Positions 16,609 through 25,850 of a stretch of 64,000 nucleotides of DNA are shown piece after piece; positions within the stretch are counted from its first letter, which is position 1; the number at the start of each line of letters is the position of its first letter. Below the pieces are notes generated by a model. The model was not told the DNA's origin. It did not search any database and saw only the letters and a program-made list of their open reading frames with translations. The DNA comes from an uncultured Shimia sp. (GTDB lineage: Bacteria; Pseudomonadota; Alphaproteobacteria; Rhodobacterales; Rhodobacteraceae): contig NZ_CANMJE010000007.1 in NCBI RefSeq assembly GCF_947498095.1, forward strand, positions 157,679-221,678, in the 5' to 3' direction. The position numbers and the translations under genes are program-made.

Positions 16609-17967
16609 TCACCTCAACAGATGGCGGATTGAATTGGCGTAGAAGGCCAGCGCATCGGATTGTTCTGGGTTTTCGCGAAAGCAGCCGTCTTCTTTCAGGA
16701 TCATGCGTCGCTCGAGCAACATACGCAGTCCGGTTTCAGTTGCATAGCTCAAGTCATCGCGCGGCAAATGCACATGCGCTTTGTCCAGCTTGACGACCCA
16801 GGTTGCGAATTGAGCCTCGATTGCTGCGCGTGACACAGGCTTATCAGCGCTCTGTATAATGGCCGCCACCATCGGGACCGGCAGGATCGGCACGACATCC
16901 TCAATACGGCGCATCAGTTCCCGTCCCAAATCTTTGGTAATGTCCTTGTGCGCACCTTTGGAGAACTCTCCCAAAGACAAGGGGTGGCCAAAACTGACCG
17001 CAGCGTAACCGAATTTGTGGTAGCGCCCGCGTACCCGCAGCCAGATCTGTTTAAAGAAGAACCCCGCAATCACACTGATCCGTGCGCGAAACCCTCTCCC
17101 CCCACGGGCGTGAGCCTCAAGCAAGATACGGTCTTCGAGGACACGGTCATAATTCAGCGCCACCGGAACAAACACCACGTCGCGCACCTCCGCATCGAAG
17201 CCGTCGGTGATATACTTGAGCAATCCCAGTTTTGGAATTTGTGGTGCGCCGTTCAGCGACAAGCCACCTTCGGGAAACATGGCCTGCGAGACACCGCCAT
17301 CGGTTGCAAGCCGCACGTATCTGGCCAGTACCTTGCGATACAACGCATTACGCGATTTGCGGCGGATAAAGTATGCGCCCATTGCCTTGATCAGGCGTGA
17401 CAGCGGCCAAACCCGCGCCCATTCACCAACAGCATAGGCCAGAGCAGACCGCTCTGCCGCCAAATAGGTCACAAGCACGTAATCCATGTTGGAGCGGTGG
17501 TTCATAACGAACACAACAGTTGAGTCGCGTGGAATGTTCTGAATCCCGATCTCATCAAAATGTGCAAGGCGGACACGGTAGAGAGCCTGGCTCAGAAATC
17601 TCGCAACCCGAATGGCAAACCCAAAGTAGGCCGATGCGCTGAACGAAGGCACAATCTCGCGCGCGTATCTCTTGGCCTCTTCAAAGGCGACGTTCTCGGG
17701 TATGCCCTGCTCGCGGGCATGTTCGACAATCGCAGCCGTCACGTCCGGATGATACATTAGGCGCTGGATCATGTCATGTCGACGAGCCAACTTGAAGGGT
17801 TCGATCGGACGTTCAAGGCGTTCATTCAGACGCTTAACAGCCCGCTCCATACGACGTCGAAAAAACCATCTTACGGAGGGGAACAACAAATGGCTGGCAG
17901 CTGTGACCGCTGCAAAAAGCAGGATCAGAACGAATAGCCAAATCGGAAGTTCTATCGTCGACATCAT
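16609..17967 (-). CDS. PlsB-like glycerol-3-phosphate acyltransferase
   Basis: A 452-residue membrane-associated acyltransferase. An N-terminal membrane segment (about residues 5-28, LPIWLFVLILLFAAVTAASH) is followed by the catalytic HX4D block in MNHRSNMDY and the phosphate-binding MFPEGGLSLNG (about 240). The order NHRSNMD, YFIRRKSR, FPEGG, VPVALNYD is that of PlsB rather than PlsC. It would make lysophosphatidic acid, the first step of phospholipid synthesis. Start at the first of two adjacent ATGs (17967); upstream codons in the frame overlap the divergent GNAT promoter. Confidence 0.82.
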   Translation of the reverse strand: MMSTIELPIWLFVLILLFAAVTAASHLLFPSVRWFFRRRMERAVKRLNERLERPIEPFKLARRHDMIQRLMYHPDVTAAIVEHAREQGIPENVAFEEAKRYAREIVPSFSASAYFGFAIRVARFLSQALYRVRLAHFDEIGIQNIPRDSTVVFVMNHRSNMDYVLVTYLAAERSALAYAVGEWARVWPLSRLIKAMGAYFIRRKSRNALYRKVLARYVRLATDGGVSQAMFPEGGLSLNGAPQIPKLGLLKYITDGFDAEVRDVVFVPVALNYDRVLEDRILLEAHARGGRGFRARISVIAGFFFKQIWLRVRGRYHKFGYAAVSFGHPLSLGEFSKGAHKDITKDLGRELMRRIEDVVPILPVPMVAAIIQSADKPVSRAAIEAQFATWVVKLDKAHVHLPRDDLSYATETGLRMLLERRMILKEDGCFRENPEQSDALAFYANSIRHLLR

Positions 17968-18041
17968 CCAACGACCCTTGCAGGACCGATGCGCCGGGTA
18001 AATATAAAACTGTAGCGTCACGGTAAGAGGGCCGACAACCG

Positions 18042-18662
18042 ATGTCTGAATTCACCATACACCGCGGATTTGAGCCCGAGCAGTCAGAACACGTGGCGCG
18101 CCTGTATTGGACGGCTTTTGCGAGCAAACTCACGAAACTGATGGGGCCGGATGACAAGGGCATCAGTTTTTTCACCTCTGTCGTGGACCCTGAATTTGCG
18201 CTGACGGCCATTGGGGCTGGCGGCGAAGTTCTGGGGGTCGCAGGCTTCAAGACTTCTGAGGGTGGTCTGGCCGGCGGAGATCTCCGCGATCTGGCAAAAG
18301 TGTACGGTTGGGTCGGTGCGATTTGGCGTGGACTGCTGCTATCGGTGTTGGAGCGTGACCTCGCAGATAACTCTCTATTGATGGACGGTATATGCGTTTC
18401 TGAAACCGCACGCGGGCAAGGCGTGGGAACGGCCTTGTTGGCCGCAATCAAAGAAGAAGCCTGCGCAAGAGGTCTGCAAGACGTCCGTCTTGACGTGATC
18501 GACACAAACCCTCGCGCACGAGCACTCTATGAGCGCCAAGGCTTCACCGCCGGAGAAACCCAATACCTTGGCCCGCTGCGCTATATCTTTGGCTTTCGCT
18601 CGAGCGTTGCGATGCGTTATGCTGTACCTGCAAAGGAAATACGCCGCGACGCAGCGAATTGA
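18042..18662 (+). CDS. GNAT-family acetyltransferase
   Basis: A 206-residue protein with a single GNAT domain. The acetyl-CoA loop is CVSETARGQGVGTALLAAIKE (about residues 124-144, R-G-Q-G-V-G), followed by LDVIDTNPRARALYERQGF, the usual last strand-helix pair. Divergently transcribed from the PlsB-like gene with about 74 bases between them and 72 bases before ecm. Acceptor unknown. Confidence 0.85.
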   Translation: MSEFTIHRGFEPEQSEHVARLYWTAFASKLTKLMGPDDKGISFFTSVVDPEFALTAIGAGGEVLGVAGFKTSEGGLAGGDLRDLAKVYGWVGAIWRGLLLSVLERDLADNSLLMDGICVSETARGQGVGTALLAAIKEEACARGLQDVRLDVIDTNPRARALYERQGFTAGETQYLGPLRYIFGFRSSVAMRYAVPAKEIRRDAAN

Positions 18663-18734
18663 CTTGCACATGATATTTCGAATATCTACCCTCTGACGCA
18701 ATAAAATTGCCCAACCGATTCACGAGGACGTTCC

Positions 18735-20702
18735 ATGTCGCAGACGCAGAAAGATCGCCCCTGGCTCATCCGGACCTATGCAGGTCACTCGACCGCCAAG
18801 GCTTCAAACGCGCTTTACCGGTCTAATCTGGAAAAGGGTCAGACAGGGCTTTCCGTGGCCTTCGACCTGCCGACCCAGACCGGCTATGACAGCGATCATG
18901 TGCTGAGCCGTGGCGAAGTGGGAAAAGTGGGCGTGCCCGTCTGCCATCTGGGCGACATGCGCACCTTGTTTGACCAGATCCCGCTGGACCAGATGAACAC
19001 CTCGATGACGATCAACGCGACAGCACCTTGGTTGTTGTCGCTCTATATTGCCGCCGCCGAAGAACAGGGCGCGGATATCTCAAAACTGCAGGGCACCGTT
19101 CAGAACGATCTGATCAAGGAATACCTGTCGCGTGGCACCTATATCTGTCCGCCAAAGCCGTCGCTCAAGATGATCGCGGACGTGGCAGAGTATTGCTATA
19201 CAAACGTGCCCAAATGGAACCCGATGAACGTTTGTTCCTACCACCTGCAAGAGGCCGGCGCGACGCCTGAACAGGAACTGGCCTTTGCACTAGCCACCGG
19301 CATCGCGGTTCTGGATGAATTGCGCCCACGCGTACCTGCGGAAGATTTCGGCCCGATGGTGGCGCGGATTTCGTTTTTCGTGAACGCGGGTATCCGGTTC
19401 GTGACCGAGATGTGCAAGATGCGCGCCTTTGTCGATCTGTGGGACGAAATCTGTCAGGAGCGCTATGGCGTAACCGACCCCAAACACCGCCGCTTCCGCT
19501 ATGGTGTGCAGGTAAACTCGCTGGGTCTGACCGAGCAACAGCCCGAAAACAACGTCTACCGCATCCTGATCGAGATGCTGGCTGTGACGCTGTCGAAAAA
19601 GGCCCGCGCGCGTGCCGTGCAACTGCCTGCTTGGAACGAAGCTCTTGGCCTGCCGCGTCCCTGGGACCAGCAATGGTCGATGCGCATGCAGCAGATCATG
19701 GCCTTTGAGACCGACCTCTTGGAGTACGATGACCTGTTTGACGGCAACCCCGCCGTGGACCGCAAGGTCGAAGAGCTAAAAAACGGCGCACGCCACGAAC
19801 TGGCCAACCTTGGCTCTATGGGTGGTGCCATTGGCGCGATCGACTACATGAAATCGCGGTTGGTCGAGTCCAACGCTGAGCGTCTGAACCGCATCGAGGC
19901 CGGTGAAACCGTTGTTGTTGGGGTGAACAAATATCAACAGGGTGAGGCTTCGCCTTTGATGACCGGTGATGGTGGCATCATGGTTGTCGACCCTGCGGTG
20001 GAACAAGAACAGATCAACCGCCTGAATGATTGGCGCTCTGAGCGTGACAATGACGCTGTTGAGAAAGCCCTCGCCGATCTGCGTGCCGCCGCCAAAGCAG
20101 GCGAAAACGTCATGCCCGCATCGATTGCTGCGGCCAAGGCGGGTGTCACCACAGGTGAATGGGCCGCACAGATGCGCAGCATTCACGGTGAATATCGCGG
20201 CCCAACCGGAGTCTCTGGCTCGCCTTCGAACAAGACCGAAGGCTTGGACGATTTGCGCAATGCCGTGGATGCCGTGTCGGACAAACTGGGCCGTCGCCTG
20301 AAGTTCGTCATCGGCAAACCGGGTTTGGACGGCCACTCAAACGGGGCCGAGCAAATTGCTTTCCGGGCGCGTGATTGCGGTATGGACATCGAATACGACG
20401 GCATCCGCCTGACCCCGGAAGAGCTTGTTGCGTCTGCCATCGACACCAAGGCCCATGTGGTTGGCCTTTCGATCCTGTCAGGCAGCCATATCCCGCTGGT
20501 TGAGGACATGATGAACCGTATGCGCGAAGCAGGTCTGGGCGATGTTCCTGTCGTTGTGGGCGGCATCATCCCTGACGACGACGCGGATCGGTTGCGCGCA
20601 ATGGGCGTGGCACGGGTTTATACGCCAAAGGATTTTGAGCTGAACACGATCATGATGGATGTCGTGACACTGGTCGATCCCAAGGCCGTCGCCGCCGAGT
20701 AA
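18735..20702 (+). CDS. ecm: Ethylmalonyl-CoA mutase (MeaA type)
   Basis: A 655-residue coenzyme B12-dependent mutase converting (2R)-ethylmalonyl-CoA to (2S)-methylsuccinyl-CoA. The single chain has the CoA-binding barrel first (FDLPTQTGYDSDH near residue 44, SLNTSMTINATAPW-type segment near 95), and the B12 domain at the C-terminus with DGHSNG (D532, H534) supplying the lower axial ligand, then VVVGGIIPDDD (about 613). A two-subunit methylmalonyl-CoA mutase has a longer catalytic chain; size and motif fit MeaA/Ecm. Its product feeds methylsuccinyl-CoA dehydrogenase and then mch. Confidence 0.95.
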   Translation: MSQTQKDRPWLIRTYAGHSTAKASNALYRSNLEKGQTGLSVAFDLPTQTGYDSDHVLSRGEVGKVGVPVCHLGDMRTLFDQIPLDQMNTSMTINATAPWLLSLYIAAAEEQGADISKLQGTVQNDLIKEYLSRGTYICPPKPSLKMIADVAEYCYTNVPKWNPMNVCSYHLQEAGATPEQELAFALATGIAVLDELRPRVPAEDFGPMVARISFFVNAGIRFVTEMCKMRAFVDLWDEICQERYGVTDPKHRRFRYGVQVNSLGLTEQQPENNVYRILIEMLAVTLSKKARARAVQLPAWNEALGLPRPWDQQWSMRMQQIMAFETDLLEYDDLFDGNPAVDRKVEELKNGARHELANLGSMGGAIGAIDYMKSRLVESNAERLNRIEAGETVVVGVNKYQQGEASPLMTGDGGIMVVDPAVEQEQINRLNDWRSERDNDAVEKALADLRAAAKAGENVMPASIAAAKAGVTTGEWAAQMRSIHGEYRGPTGVSGSPSNKTEGLDDLRNAVDAVSDKLGRRLKFVIGKPGLDGHSNGAEQIAFRARDCGMDIEYDGIRLTPEELVASAIDTKAHVVGLSILSGSHIPLVEDMMNRMREAGLGDVPVVVGGIIPDDDADRLRAMGVARVYTPKDFELNTIMMDVVTLVDPKAVAAE

Positions 20703-20728
20703 CCTGGCCCGGTGCCAGATTGTAAAAA

Positions 20729-20758
20729 GCCCCAAAGCCGAAAGCTCCGGGGCCTTTG
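20729..20758 (+). terminator. Hairpin after ecm
   Basis: GCCCC (20729-20733) pairs with GGGGC (20749-20753), with an inner AGC/GCT, and is followed by CTTTGCC. It lies 26 bases after the ecm stop. The T-run is short, which is common in GC-rich alphaproteobacteria. Confidence 0.6.
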
Positions 20759-20760
20759 CC

Positions 20761-20790
20761 TTCGGCGAGAGTATTTTTGGCAATACGAAG
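20761..20790 (+). repeat. Copy 1 of a 30-bp intergenic repeat
   Basis: The segment TTCGGCGAGAGTATTTTTGG (first 20 bases, then CAATACGAAG) resembles the reverse complement of 48179-48208 at 20 or more of 30 positions, including AGTATTT and GAAG. Such elements recur downstream of terminators in Rhodobacteraceae genomes, from memory. Sits directly after the ecm hairpin. Confidence 0.55.
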
Positions 20791-20852
20791 ACTTGGCGTT
20801 GTGCAGGCGTAAAGCAGTGGTATTCTGACCTTCTGTTTAATCGGAGCGAGCC

Positions 20853-21560
20853 ATGACAGTTCACATCGGAGCCAAACCCGGCGATATCGCCGAAACCGTC
20901 CTCATGCCCGGCGATCCCTATCGCGCGAAATGGGCAGCCGAGACATTTCTGCAGGACGCGGTCTGCGTCAACGAAGTGCGCGGCATGTTGGGCTTTACCG
21001 GGACCTGGAAAGGCAACCGCGTAACCATTCACGGCTCGGGCATGGGAATGCCATCGCTGTCGATCTATGCCAATGAGTTGATCCGTGATTATGGCGCCCA
21101 GACCCTGATCCGCATCGGGTCCTGCGGCGGCATGCAAGACAGCGTCAAAGTGCGCGACGTGATCGTGGCCATGACCGCGTCGAGCTTGTCGACCCCCTCT
21201 TCGGGCATTTTCAAGGAATTGAACTTTGCGCCTTGTGCGGATTGGTCCCTATTGAAAGCTGCTGTTGCAGCGGCAGAAGCCAAGGGCACACCAACCCACG
21301 TCGGGGGCATTTATTCGTCAGACGTGTTTTATGACGAACGGGCCGACCTGAATGAACAGATGACCCGCCACGGCATTCTTGGCGTCGAAATGGAAGCCGC
21401 CGAGCTTTACAATCTGGCAGCCCGGCACGGGCGACGCGCATTGGCAGTGCTGACCGTCAGCGATCATCTCCTTACCGGTGAGGCCCTGCCGTCCGAAGAT
21501 CGCGAACGCAGCTTTGGCGATATGGTGGAAATCGCGCTAGAAGCCGCTTTCGCTGGATAA
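20853..21560 (+). CDS. deoD: Purine-nucleoside phosphorylase, DeoD type
   Basis: A 235-residue hexameric phosphorylase that splits purine (deoxy)nucleosides to base and (deoxy)ribose-1-phosphate. Motifs: [13 protein letters not shown] (about residues 18-30, phosphate loop), [16 protein letters not shown] (about 57-72), [21 protein letters not shown] (about 179-190, the nucleoside Glu) and SDHLLTGE (catalytic Asp). Its last 24 bases overlap the 3' end of the convergent LysR gene. It may use purine nucleosides brought in by the BMP-type importer, but the two are 12 kb apart. Confidence 0.95.
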   Translation: MTVHIGAKPGDIAETVLMPGDPYRAKWAAETFLQDAVCVNEVRGMLGFTGTWKGNRVTIHGSGMGMPSLSIYANELIRDYGAQTLIRIGSCGGMQDSVKVRDVIVAMTASSLSTPSSGIFKELNFAPCADWSLLKAAVAAAEAKGTPTHVGGIYSSDVFYDERADLNEQMTRHGILGVEMEAAELYNLAARHGRRALAVLTVSDHLLTGEALPSEDRERSFGDMVEIALEAAFAG

Positions 21561-22412
21561 GTGATCCATCAACTGCGCCAGCGGGCCCACGGCTGGCTGG
21601 CGCGTTGAAAGTGACAAAGCCAATCCCGTGGCAACCAGGGATGGAAACGGATAGACCAGCCTGCCCGCCTCCACGAGTGGCGCAATCAGGCATTCGTGTC
21701 CCATCAACACACCGCCACCGTTGACGGCCTCTTGCACAGCGAGGGCGTAGAGCGAATAACTTGGGCCGCGAAGGCGGCCGGTCAAATCAGCGGCATTCTG
21801 AGCCAACCACAAATCCCAATCACCAACCCACACACTGTCGGCCAGACATGGGACGTTCAGAAGGTCGTGAGGTTTGCGCAAATTCTCTGCCAACTGCGGA
21901 GAACAGGCAGGGCGGACAACATCTGTTGCGATCTGGTGCGGGGCGCCCTCCGGCACCATGAACAAGGCAATGTCGAACTGCTCACGTTCTAAATTCGGTG
22001 GATGTTCCATGGCCGTCAAAGACAGCTCAAGCGCCGGGTATGCCTGACGTAGTTCCGGGAGTCTCGGCGACAACCAAAGCTGAGCAACTGCTGGCGAGGC
22101 CGCAATATGAATGCGTTGGGGCGTTGCTGCCTGACGCAAGGCGCTGACGGCGTCGCCAAGCGCGTCAAAGGCGGTCTCCAACAGTGGCCCAACGGTTTTT
22201 CCAACAGGTGTCAGAACCACCCCATGTGCGCGCCTTTCAAACAGCGGCTCCCCCGCCCATGCTTCAAGCTGCTTTACCTGTTGAGCGACGGCTCCCGGAG
22301 TCACGCACAACTCGTCTGCAGCCCGGGTAAACCCGCCAAGACGAGCAGCAGCCTCAAAGGCGCGCAGGGCGTTGAGGGGTGGAGACGGTGGGCGAGGAGG
22401 TTTGACAGGCAT
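21537..22412 (-). CDS. LysR-family transcriptional regulator (GcvA-like)
   Basis: A 291-residue LTTR. The winged helix is at residues 12-70 ([20 protein letters not shown], then [17 protein letters not shown]), the GcvA/AmpR subgroup pattern, followed by a substrate-binding domain of normal length. It is divergent from the SHMT-like gene with 103 bases between the start codons, the usual layout for an LTTR and its target. A CTGAGA/TCTCAG dyad lies in that gap. The ligand is likely an amino acid or related compound, by context only. Confidence 0.9.
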   Translation of the reverse strand: MPVKPPRPPSPPLNALRAFEAAARLGGFTRAADELCVTPGAVAQQVKQLEAWAGEPLFERRAHGVVLTPVGKTVGPLLETAFDALGDAVSALRQAATPQRIHIAASPAVAQLWLSPRLPELRQAYPALELSLTAMEHPPNLEREQFDIALFMVPEGAPHQIATDVVRPACSPQLAENLRKPHDLLNVPCLADSVWVGDWDLWLAQNAADLTGRLRGPSYSLYALAVQEAVNGGGVLMGHECLIAPLVEAGRLVYPFPSLVATGLALSLSTRQPAVGPLAQLMDHLSSESGF

Positions 22413-22474
22413 CAGATAGACTCAGTTTTTCTATGCCTAGTTTACAAGAAAATTCGTTTGCGCCCACCCCTGTC

Positions 22475-22494
22475 CTGAGATTGATTGCTCTCAG
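22475..22494. promoter_or_regulatory. Dyad between LysR gene and SHMT-like gene
   Basis: CTGAGA (22475-22480) and TCTCAG (22489-22494) flank eight bases. It ends 21 bases before the ATG at 22516. It does not have the strict T-N11-A core of a LysR site and is close to the ribosome site, so it may be an operator or an RNA hairpin. Confidence 0.4.
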
Positions 22495-22515
22495 AAACTT
22501 TGGTGGAGAATCAAC

Positions 22516-23838
22516 ATGACACATCTCATCAAGCGGGATTGGGTCCCAACCCACTGTGAAGTGCGTGTGCAAGAGATCGCGGCGCAAACAGCGCGATCTG
22601 ACAGCACAGCGCTGAACGCAAAACTGGACCTTCTGGTGGCCAAAAACCAGCAAATACATGAGCGTGACTGTTTTAACCTGAACCCCGCGACCAATGTCAT
22701 GAACCCGCGGGCCGAAGCCATGTTGGCCAGCGGCTTGGGCAGCCGCCCGTCACTGGGCTATCCCGGTGACAAATACGAAATGGGGCTTGAGGCCGTTGAA
22801 GAGATCGAAGTCATCGCGGCCGAACTCGCCGCCGAAGTCTTCAACGCAAAGTATGCCGAAATCCGCGTTCCATCCGGGGCGATTGCCAACCTTTATGCCT
22901 TTATGGCTTTGGCTGAGCCGGGCGCGAAAATCATCACGCCTCCGGCGCCTGTCGGCGGTCATGTCACGCATCATGCCGATGGATGCGCGGGTTTGTTCGG
23001 GCTGCACAGCCTGCCAGCCCCAGTGGACTCTGATGGCTATACGGTTGACCTCGTTGCGCTGGCCGAGATGGCACGACGCGAACGTCCGGCCATGATCACA
23101 ATCGGCGGCTCTTTGAACCTGTGCGAACATCCGGTGCGTGAGATTCGCAACATCGCAGATGAGATCGGCGCCAAAGTTTTGTTTGACGCCGCGCACCAAT
23201 GCGGGATCATCGCGGGTAAAGCGTGGCGAAACCCACTGGAAGAAGGGGCGCATCTCATGACCATGTCGACCTACAAAAGCCTTGGGGGGCCGCCTTCCGG
23301 GCTGATCGTGACCAATGAAAGTGAGATTGCCGAACGGCTCGACAAAATCGCCTTTCCCGGCATGACAGCGAATTTTGATGCCGCCAAGTCTGCATCCCTT
23401 GCCGTGACAATGCTGGATTGGCGCGATCATGGTGCGGCTTATGCGGCGACAATGATCGACATGTCGCGCGCATTGGCCGAGGCACTGATCGCCGAAGATA
23501 TTCCTGTGTTCCAAACCCACAGCGGACCAACGCTCTCGCACCAATTCGCGGTTGAGGCTGCAGCTTTTGGGGGTGGTCAGACGGCCTCAAAAACCTTGCG
23601 CAAGGCCGGGTTTCTAGCCTGTGGTATTGGCCTGCCAATTCCTGAAGTTGACGGCGATCTGAATGGCTTGCGCTTTGGCACACCGGAACTTGTGCGCTGG
23701 GGAATGACAGCGCAGCATGGGCCAGAAATGGCCCGGCTGATCGCTGGGGCCTTACGGGCCAATGACCCTAGTCGGCTTGCAAAAAAGGTCTCGGATTGGC
23801 GGCAGACCTTTGATCAATTGCACTTTGTGAACCTCTAA
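22516..23838 (+). CDS. Serine hydroxymethyltransferase-like PLP enzyme
   Basis: A 440-residue fold-type I PLP enzyme of the SHMT family but not the housekeeping GlyA. SHMT landmarks: SLGYPGDKYEMGLEAVEEIE (about residues 76-95, cf. YAEGYPGKRYYGG), VRVPSGAIANLYAF, FDAAHQCGIIAGKAW, and the PLP lysine K254 in MSTYKSLGGPPSG, where GlyA has TTHKTLRGPRGG. The changes around the lysine and in the substrate loops suggest a modified substrate such as a 2-methylserine or another beta-hydroxy amino acid. It faces a convergent operon of a DUF1989 protein, a PLP lyase and an FAD enzyme, and is likely controlled by the divergent LysR gene. Substrate not determinable. Confidence 0.8.
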   Translation: MTHLIKRDWVPTHCEVRVQEIAAQTARSDSTALNAKLDLLVAKNQQIHERDCFNLNPATNVMNPRAEAMLASGLGSRPSLGYPGDKYEMGLEAVEEIEVIAAELAAEVFNAKYAEIRVPSGAIANLYAFMALAEPGAKIITPPAPVGGHVTHHADGCAGLFGLHSLPAPVDSDGYTVDLVALAEMARRERPAMITIGGSLNLCEHPVREIRNIADEIGAKVLFDAAHQCGIIAGKAWRNPLEEGAHLMTMSTYKSLGGPPSGLIVTNESEIAERLDKIAFPGMTANFDAAKSASLAVTMLDWRDHGAAYAATMIDMSRALAEALIAEDIPVFQTHSGPTLSHQFAVEAAAFGGGQTASKTLRKAGFLACGIGLPIPEVDGDLNGLRFGTPELVRWGMTAQHGPEMARLIAGALRANDPSRLAKKVSDWRQTFDQLHFVNL

Positions 23839-23869
23839 GGATCGTCGACACCGACCCTAGCCAACGCGA

Positions 23870-24724
23870 TCACCTGTCGCCGGACACCCCATGACTGCGA
23901 TTATATCCGTTGGCTTGAGGCGCATGCCATGTCTCAAGTGCTGTGGCTTCGGGCGCAAAGACTTCGACCAGCAAAGGGTAACAAGGCGCCGTATCAGAGC
24001 TGTGTTCGCTGGAACAATCTCCGCCCGGGCAGGCACTAAGCGCACCGAGCAGATCGATCTCTGCGAACAACTCAAGATAGTCTCCCGGTCGTACTGGGCT
24101 GGCCTTCATAAAGTACTGACCTGTATCGCGCGTGAAGCCTGTGCACATGAACACGTTGAGGACATCATGCACGTAGCTTTCGGCCTCGAGCAAATCCATA
24201 CCCGTTTCTGCCGCCAAGGCCCGTGTCAGATTTGAGTGACAGCAGTGATGATACTGCGACCCAGCCAAGAGGTTGCCGGTATAGGGATCACAGCGCGTCC
24301 CGATCACGTCATGAACCGAACCGCCAAAGGAATCCATGCCGTACCAATCCAGAGTATCGTCAATGATGGTCGCCATCGGTCTGAGGTGAGGGAATGACGA
24401 CCACATGCGTTCGCCAGTCGTCAGATGCGTGCCGTGCAACGCGCGGGTCTTTCCAGAGTAAAAGCGCTCGGACAGGTCATTCGCATTCCACAGATTCAGA
24501 TCGCCAACTTGCGGACCCTCTACGGACGAGATGCGGAAGAAATGACCTTGCGGGACGTGGAAACACGCCGCGTCACGGGCTGGAACCAGCACTTCCGAGG
24601 TTTTTTGCGCAGATCGACGCGCGGCCCTGAACGTCTCCATCGGCGGTTTTGGCAACGTATCATTTGGATAACAAATGACAGGTTTGACAGCCTTTCGCGC
24701 GTCGGCATCGGCGGGTCTGGACAT
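23870..24724 (-). CDS. DUF1989 (urea carboxylase-associated family) protein
   Basis: A 284-residue DUF1989 protein. Visible family features: FRISSVEGPQVGDLNLWNAN (about residues 60-79), GTHLTTGERMWSS, the Cys/His block GSQYHHCCHSNLTRAL (about 151-166, likely metal ligands), and the C-terminal CPGGDCSSEHSSDTAPCYPLL. Relatives pair with urea or guanidine carboxylase, where they act as carboxyguanidine deiminase subunits. Here there is no carboxylase nearby and only one copy, so the activity is unknown. Start at ATG 24724, preceded by GAGGAGCC. Last gene of a three-gene minus-strand operon. Confidence 0.82.
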   Translation of the reverse strand: MSRPADADARKAVKPVICYPNDTLPKPPMETFRAARRSAQKTSEVLVPARDAACFHVPQGHFFRISSVEGPQVGDLNLWNANDLSERFYSGKTRALHGTHLTTGERMWSSFPHLRPMATIIDDTLDWYGMDSFGGSVHDVIGTRCDPYTGNLLAGSQYHHCCHSNLTRALAAETGMDLLEAESYVHDVLNVFMCTGFTRDTGQYFMKASPVRPGDYLELFAEIDLLGALSACPGGDCSSEHSSDTAPCYPLLVEVFAPEATALETWHAPQANGYNRSHGVSGDR

Positions 24725-24816
24725 GGCGGGCTCCTCAGGTTGGCGGTAAAGGAGATGAGTGCGGATTTCTGGTAAGATTGCAATGCCTGCGACGCGCCCA
24801 GCAAGCTGGGGGCCTT

Positions 24817-25809
24817 TCAAAGCGCGTCGGCATAGCCAAACAATGCAGGCTGCCCGCCTGTGTGCCAGAACAGCACGCGCTGGCCCTTTAGCGCATCCGC
24901 CTGAGCAATCAGAGCCGCCATCACTTTGCCGGCATAAACAGGGTCCAGAAACACGCCTTCGGTTCGGGCGGTCCTGCGGATTGCCTCGCGAACGCCGTCG
25001 TTCAAACGCCCATAGCCGGGTGCCAGCGCGCGATCGTCAAGTTGTATGTCCTGCTCGGCCACCGGGTTCGCAAAGCCCATGAGCTGGGCGAGATCGTCAA
25101 GGCGACGACGCACACGTGCCTTTTGCGCTGTAGCATCCCGCCGCACGCAAACTCCGGTAATGGGCGTGCCATTCCCAAGTGCACGCAACCCAAAGAGCAA
25201 ACCGCAATGCGTCAAAGCTGAGCCTGAGGCCACGACCACGACGTCAAACTCTGCATCCTGCTCTAACAGCTCGCGGGCGGCATCAACATAGCCCAGCGCC
25301 CCGGTTGGCGGCTGATCCGCGGACAATGGCACGATATAGGGTATCTCACCCTTGGCGCGCAGAGCCTCTGCGATCTCGCCCAGCGCCGCATCCGCCCCGG
25401 CTTCGTCCTCGCCTTCGGGGAAGCTATGCAACGTCGCCCCTAAAAGCTGGTCCAAAAGCACATTGCCATTTTCGCGGTACTGCGCCCCCACGTCCGGCAC
25501 GCGATCTTCCAACTGAATGTGACAGCCCATGCCCAGCCGTGCAGCCATCGCTGCTGCTGCGCGCACGAAATTTGATTGGACGGCGCCGGTGATCAGGATT
25601 TGCGTGGCCCCCTGAGCCAATGCCTTGCCCAGATAGAATTCGAGCTGCCGCACCTTATTGCCGCCAAATCCAATGCCTGTGCAATCATCGCGCTTTATCC
25701 ACAGATCAAGACCCAGCTCACGCCCAAGGTTGGTCATAGGTTCCAACGGTGTCGGCAGGTGACCCATGTGGACGCGGGGGAATGTGGAGAGGTGATCCAG
25801 AACAGTCAT
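24817..25809 (-). CDS. D-cysteine desulfhydrase/ACC deaminase-like PLP lyase
   Basis: A 330-residue fold-type II PLP enzyme. PLP lysine K52 is in FGGNKVRQLEF; LPTPLEP (about 18-24), GAVQSNFVRAAAAMAARLG (about 75-93), and the C-terminal DPVYAGKVMAAL and FWHTGGQPALFGY match E. coli DcyD closely. The E. coli VIPVGGSNALGALGY is replaced by VPLSADQPPTGALGY, so the substrate pocket differs. Roseobacter L-cysteate sulfo-lyase (CuyA) is in the same family and is a real alternative; no CuyZ-type exporter is adjacent. ATG 25809 is chosen over a longer frame to 25890 that would enter the FAD gene. Confidence 0.82.
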   Translation of the reverse strand: MTVLDHLSTFPRVHMGHLPTPLEPMTNLGRELGLDLWIKRDDCTGIGFGGNKVRQLEFYLGKALAQGATQILITGAVQSNFVRAAAAMAARLGMGCHIQLEDRVPDVGAQYRENGNVLLDQLLGATLHSFPEGEDEAGADAALGEIAEALRAKGEIPYIVPLSADQPPTGALGYVDAARELLEQDAEFDVVVVASGSALTHCGLLFGLRALGNGTPITGVCVRRDATAQKARVRRRLDDLAQLMGFANPVAEQDIQLDDRALAPGYGRLNDGVREAIRRTARTEGVFLDPVYAGKVMAALIAQADALKGQRVLFWHTGGQPALFGYADAL

Positions 25810-25850
25810 GTAATGATACCGCCCGCAGCGCTGCGCAAAGTCAATGCGCC

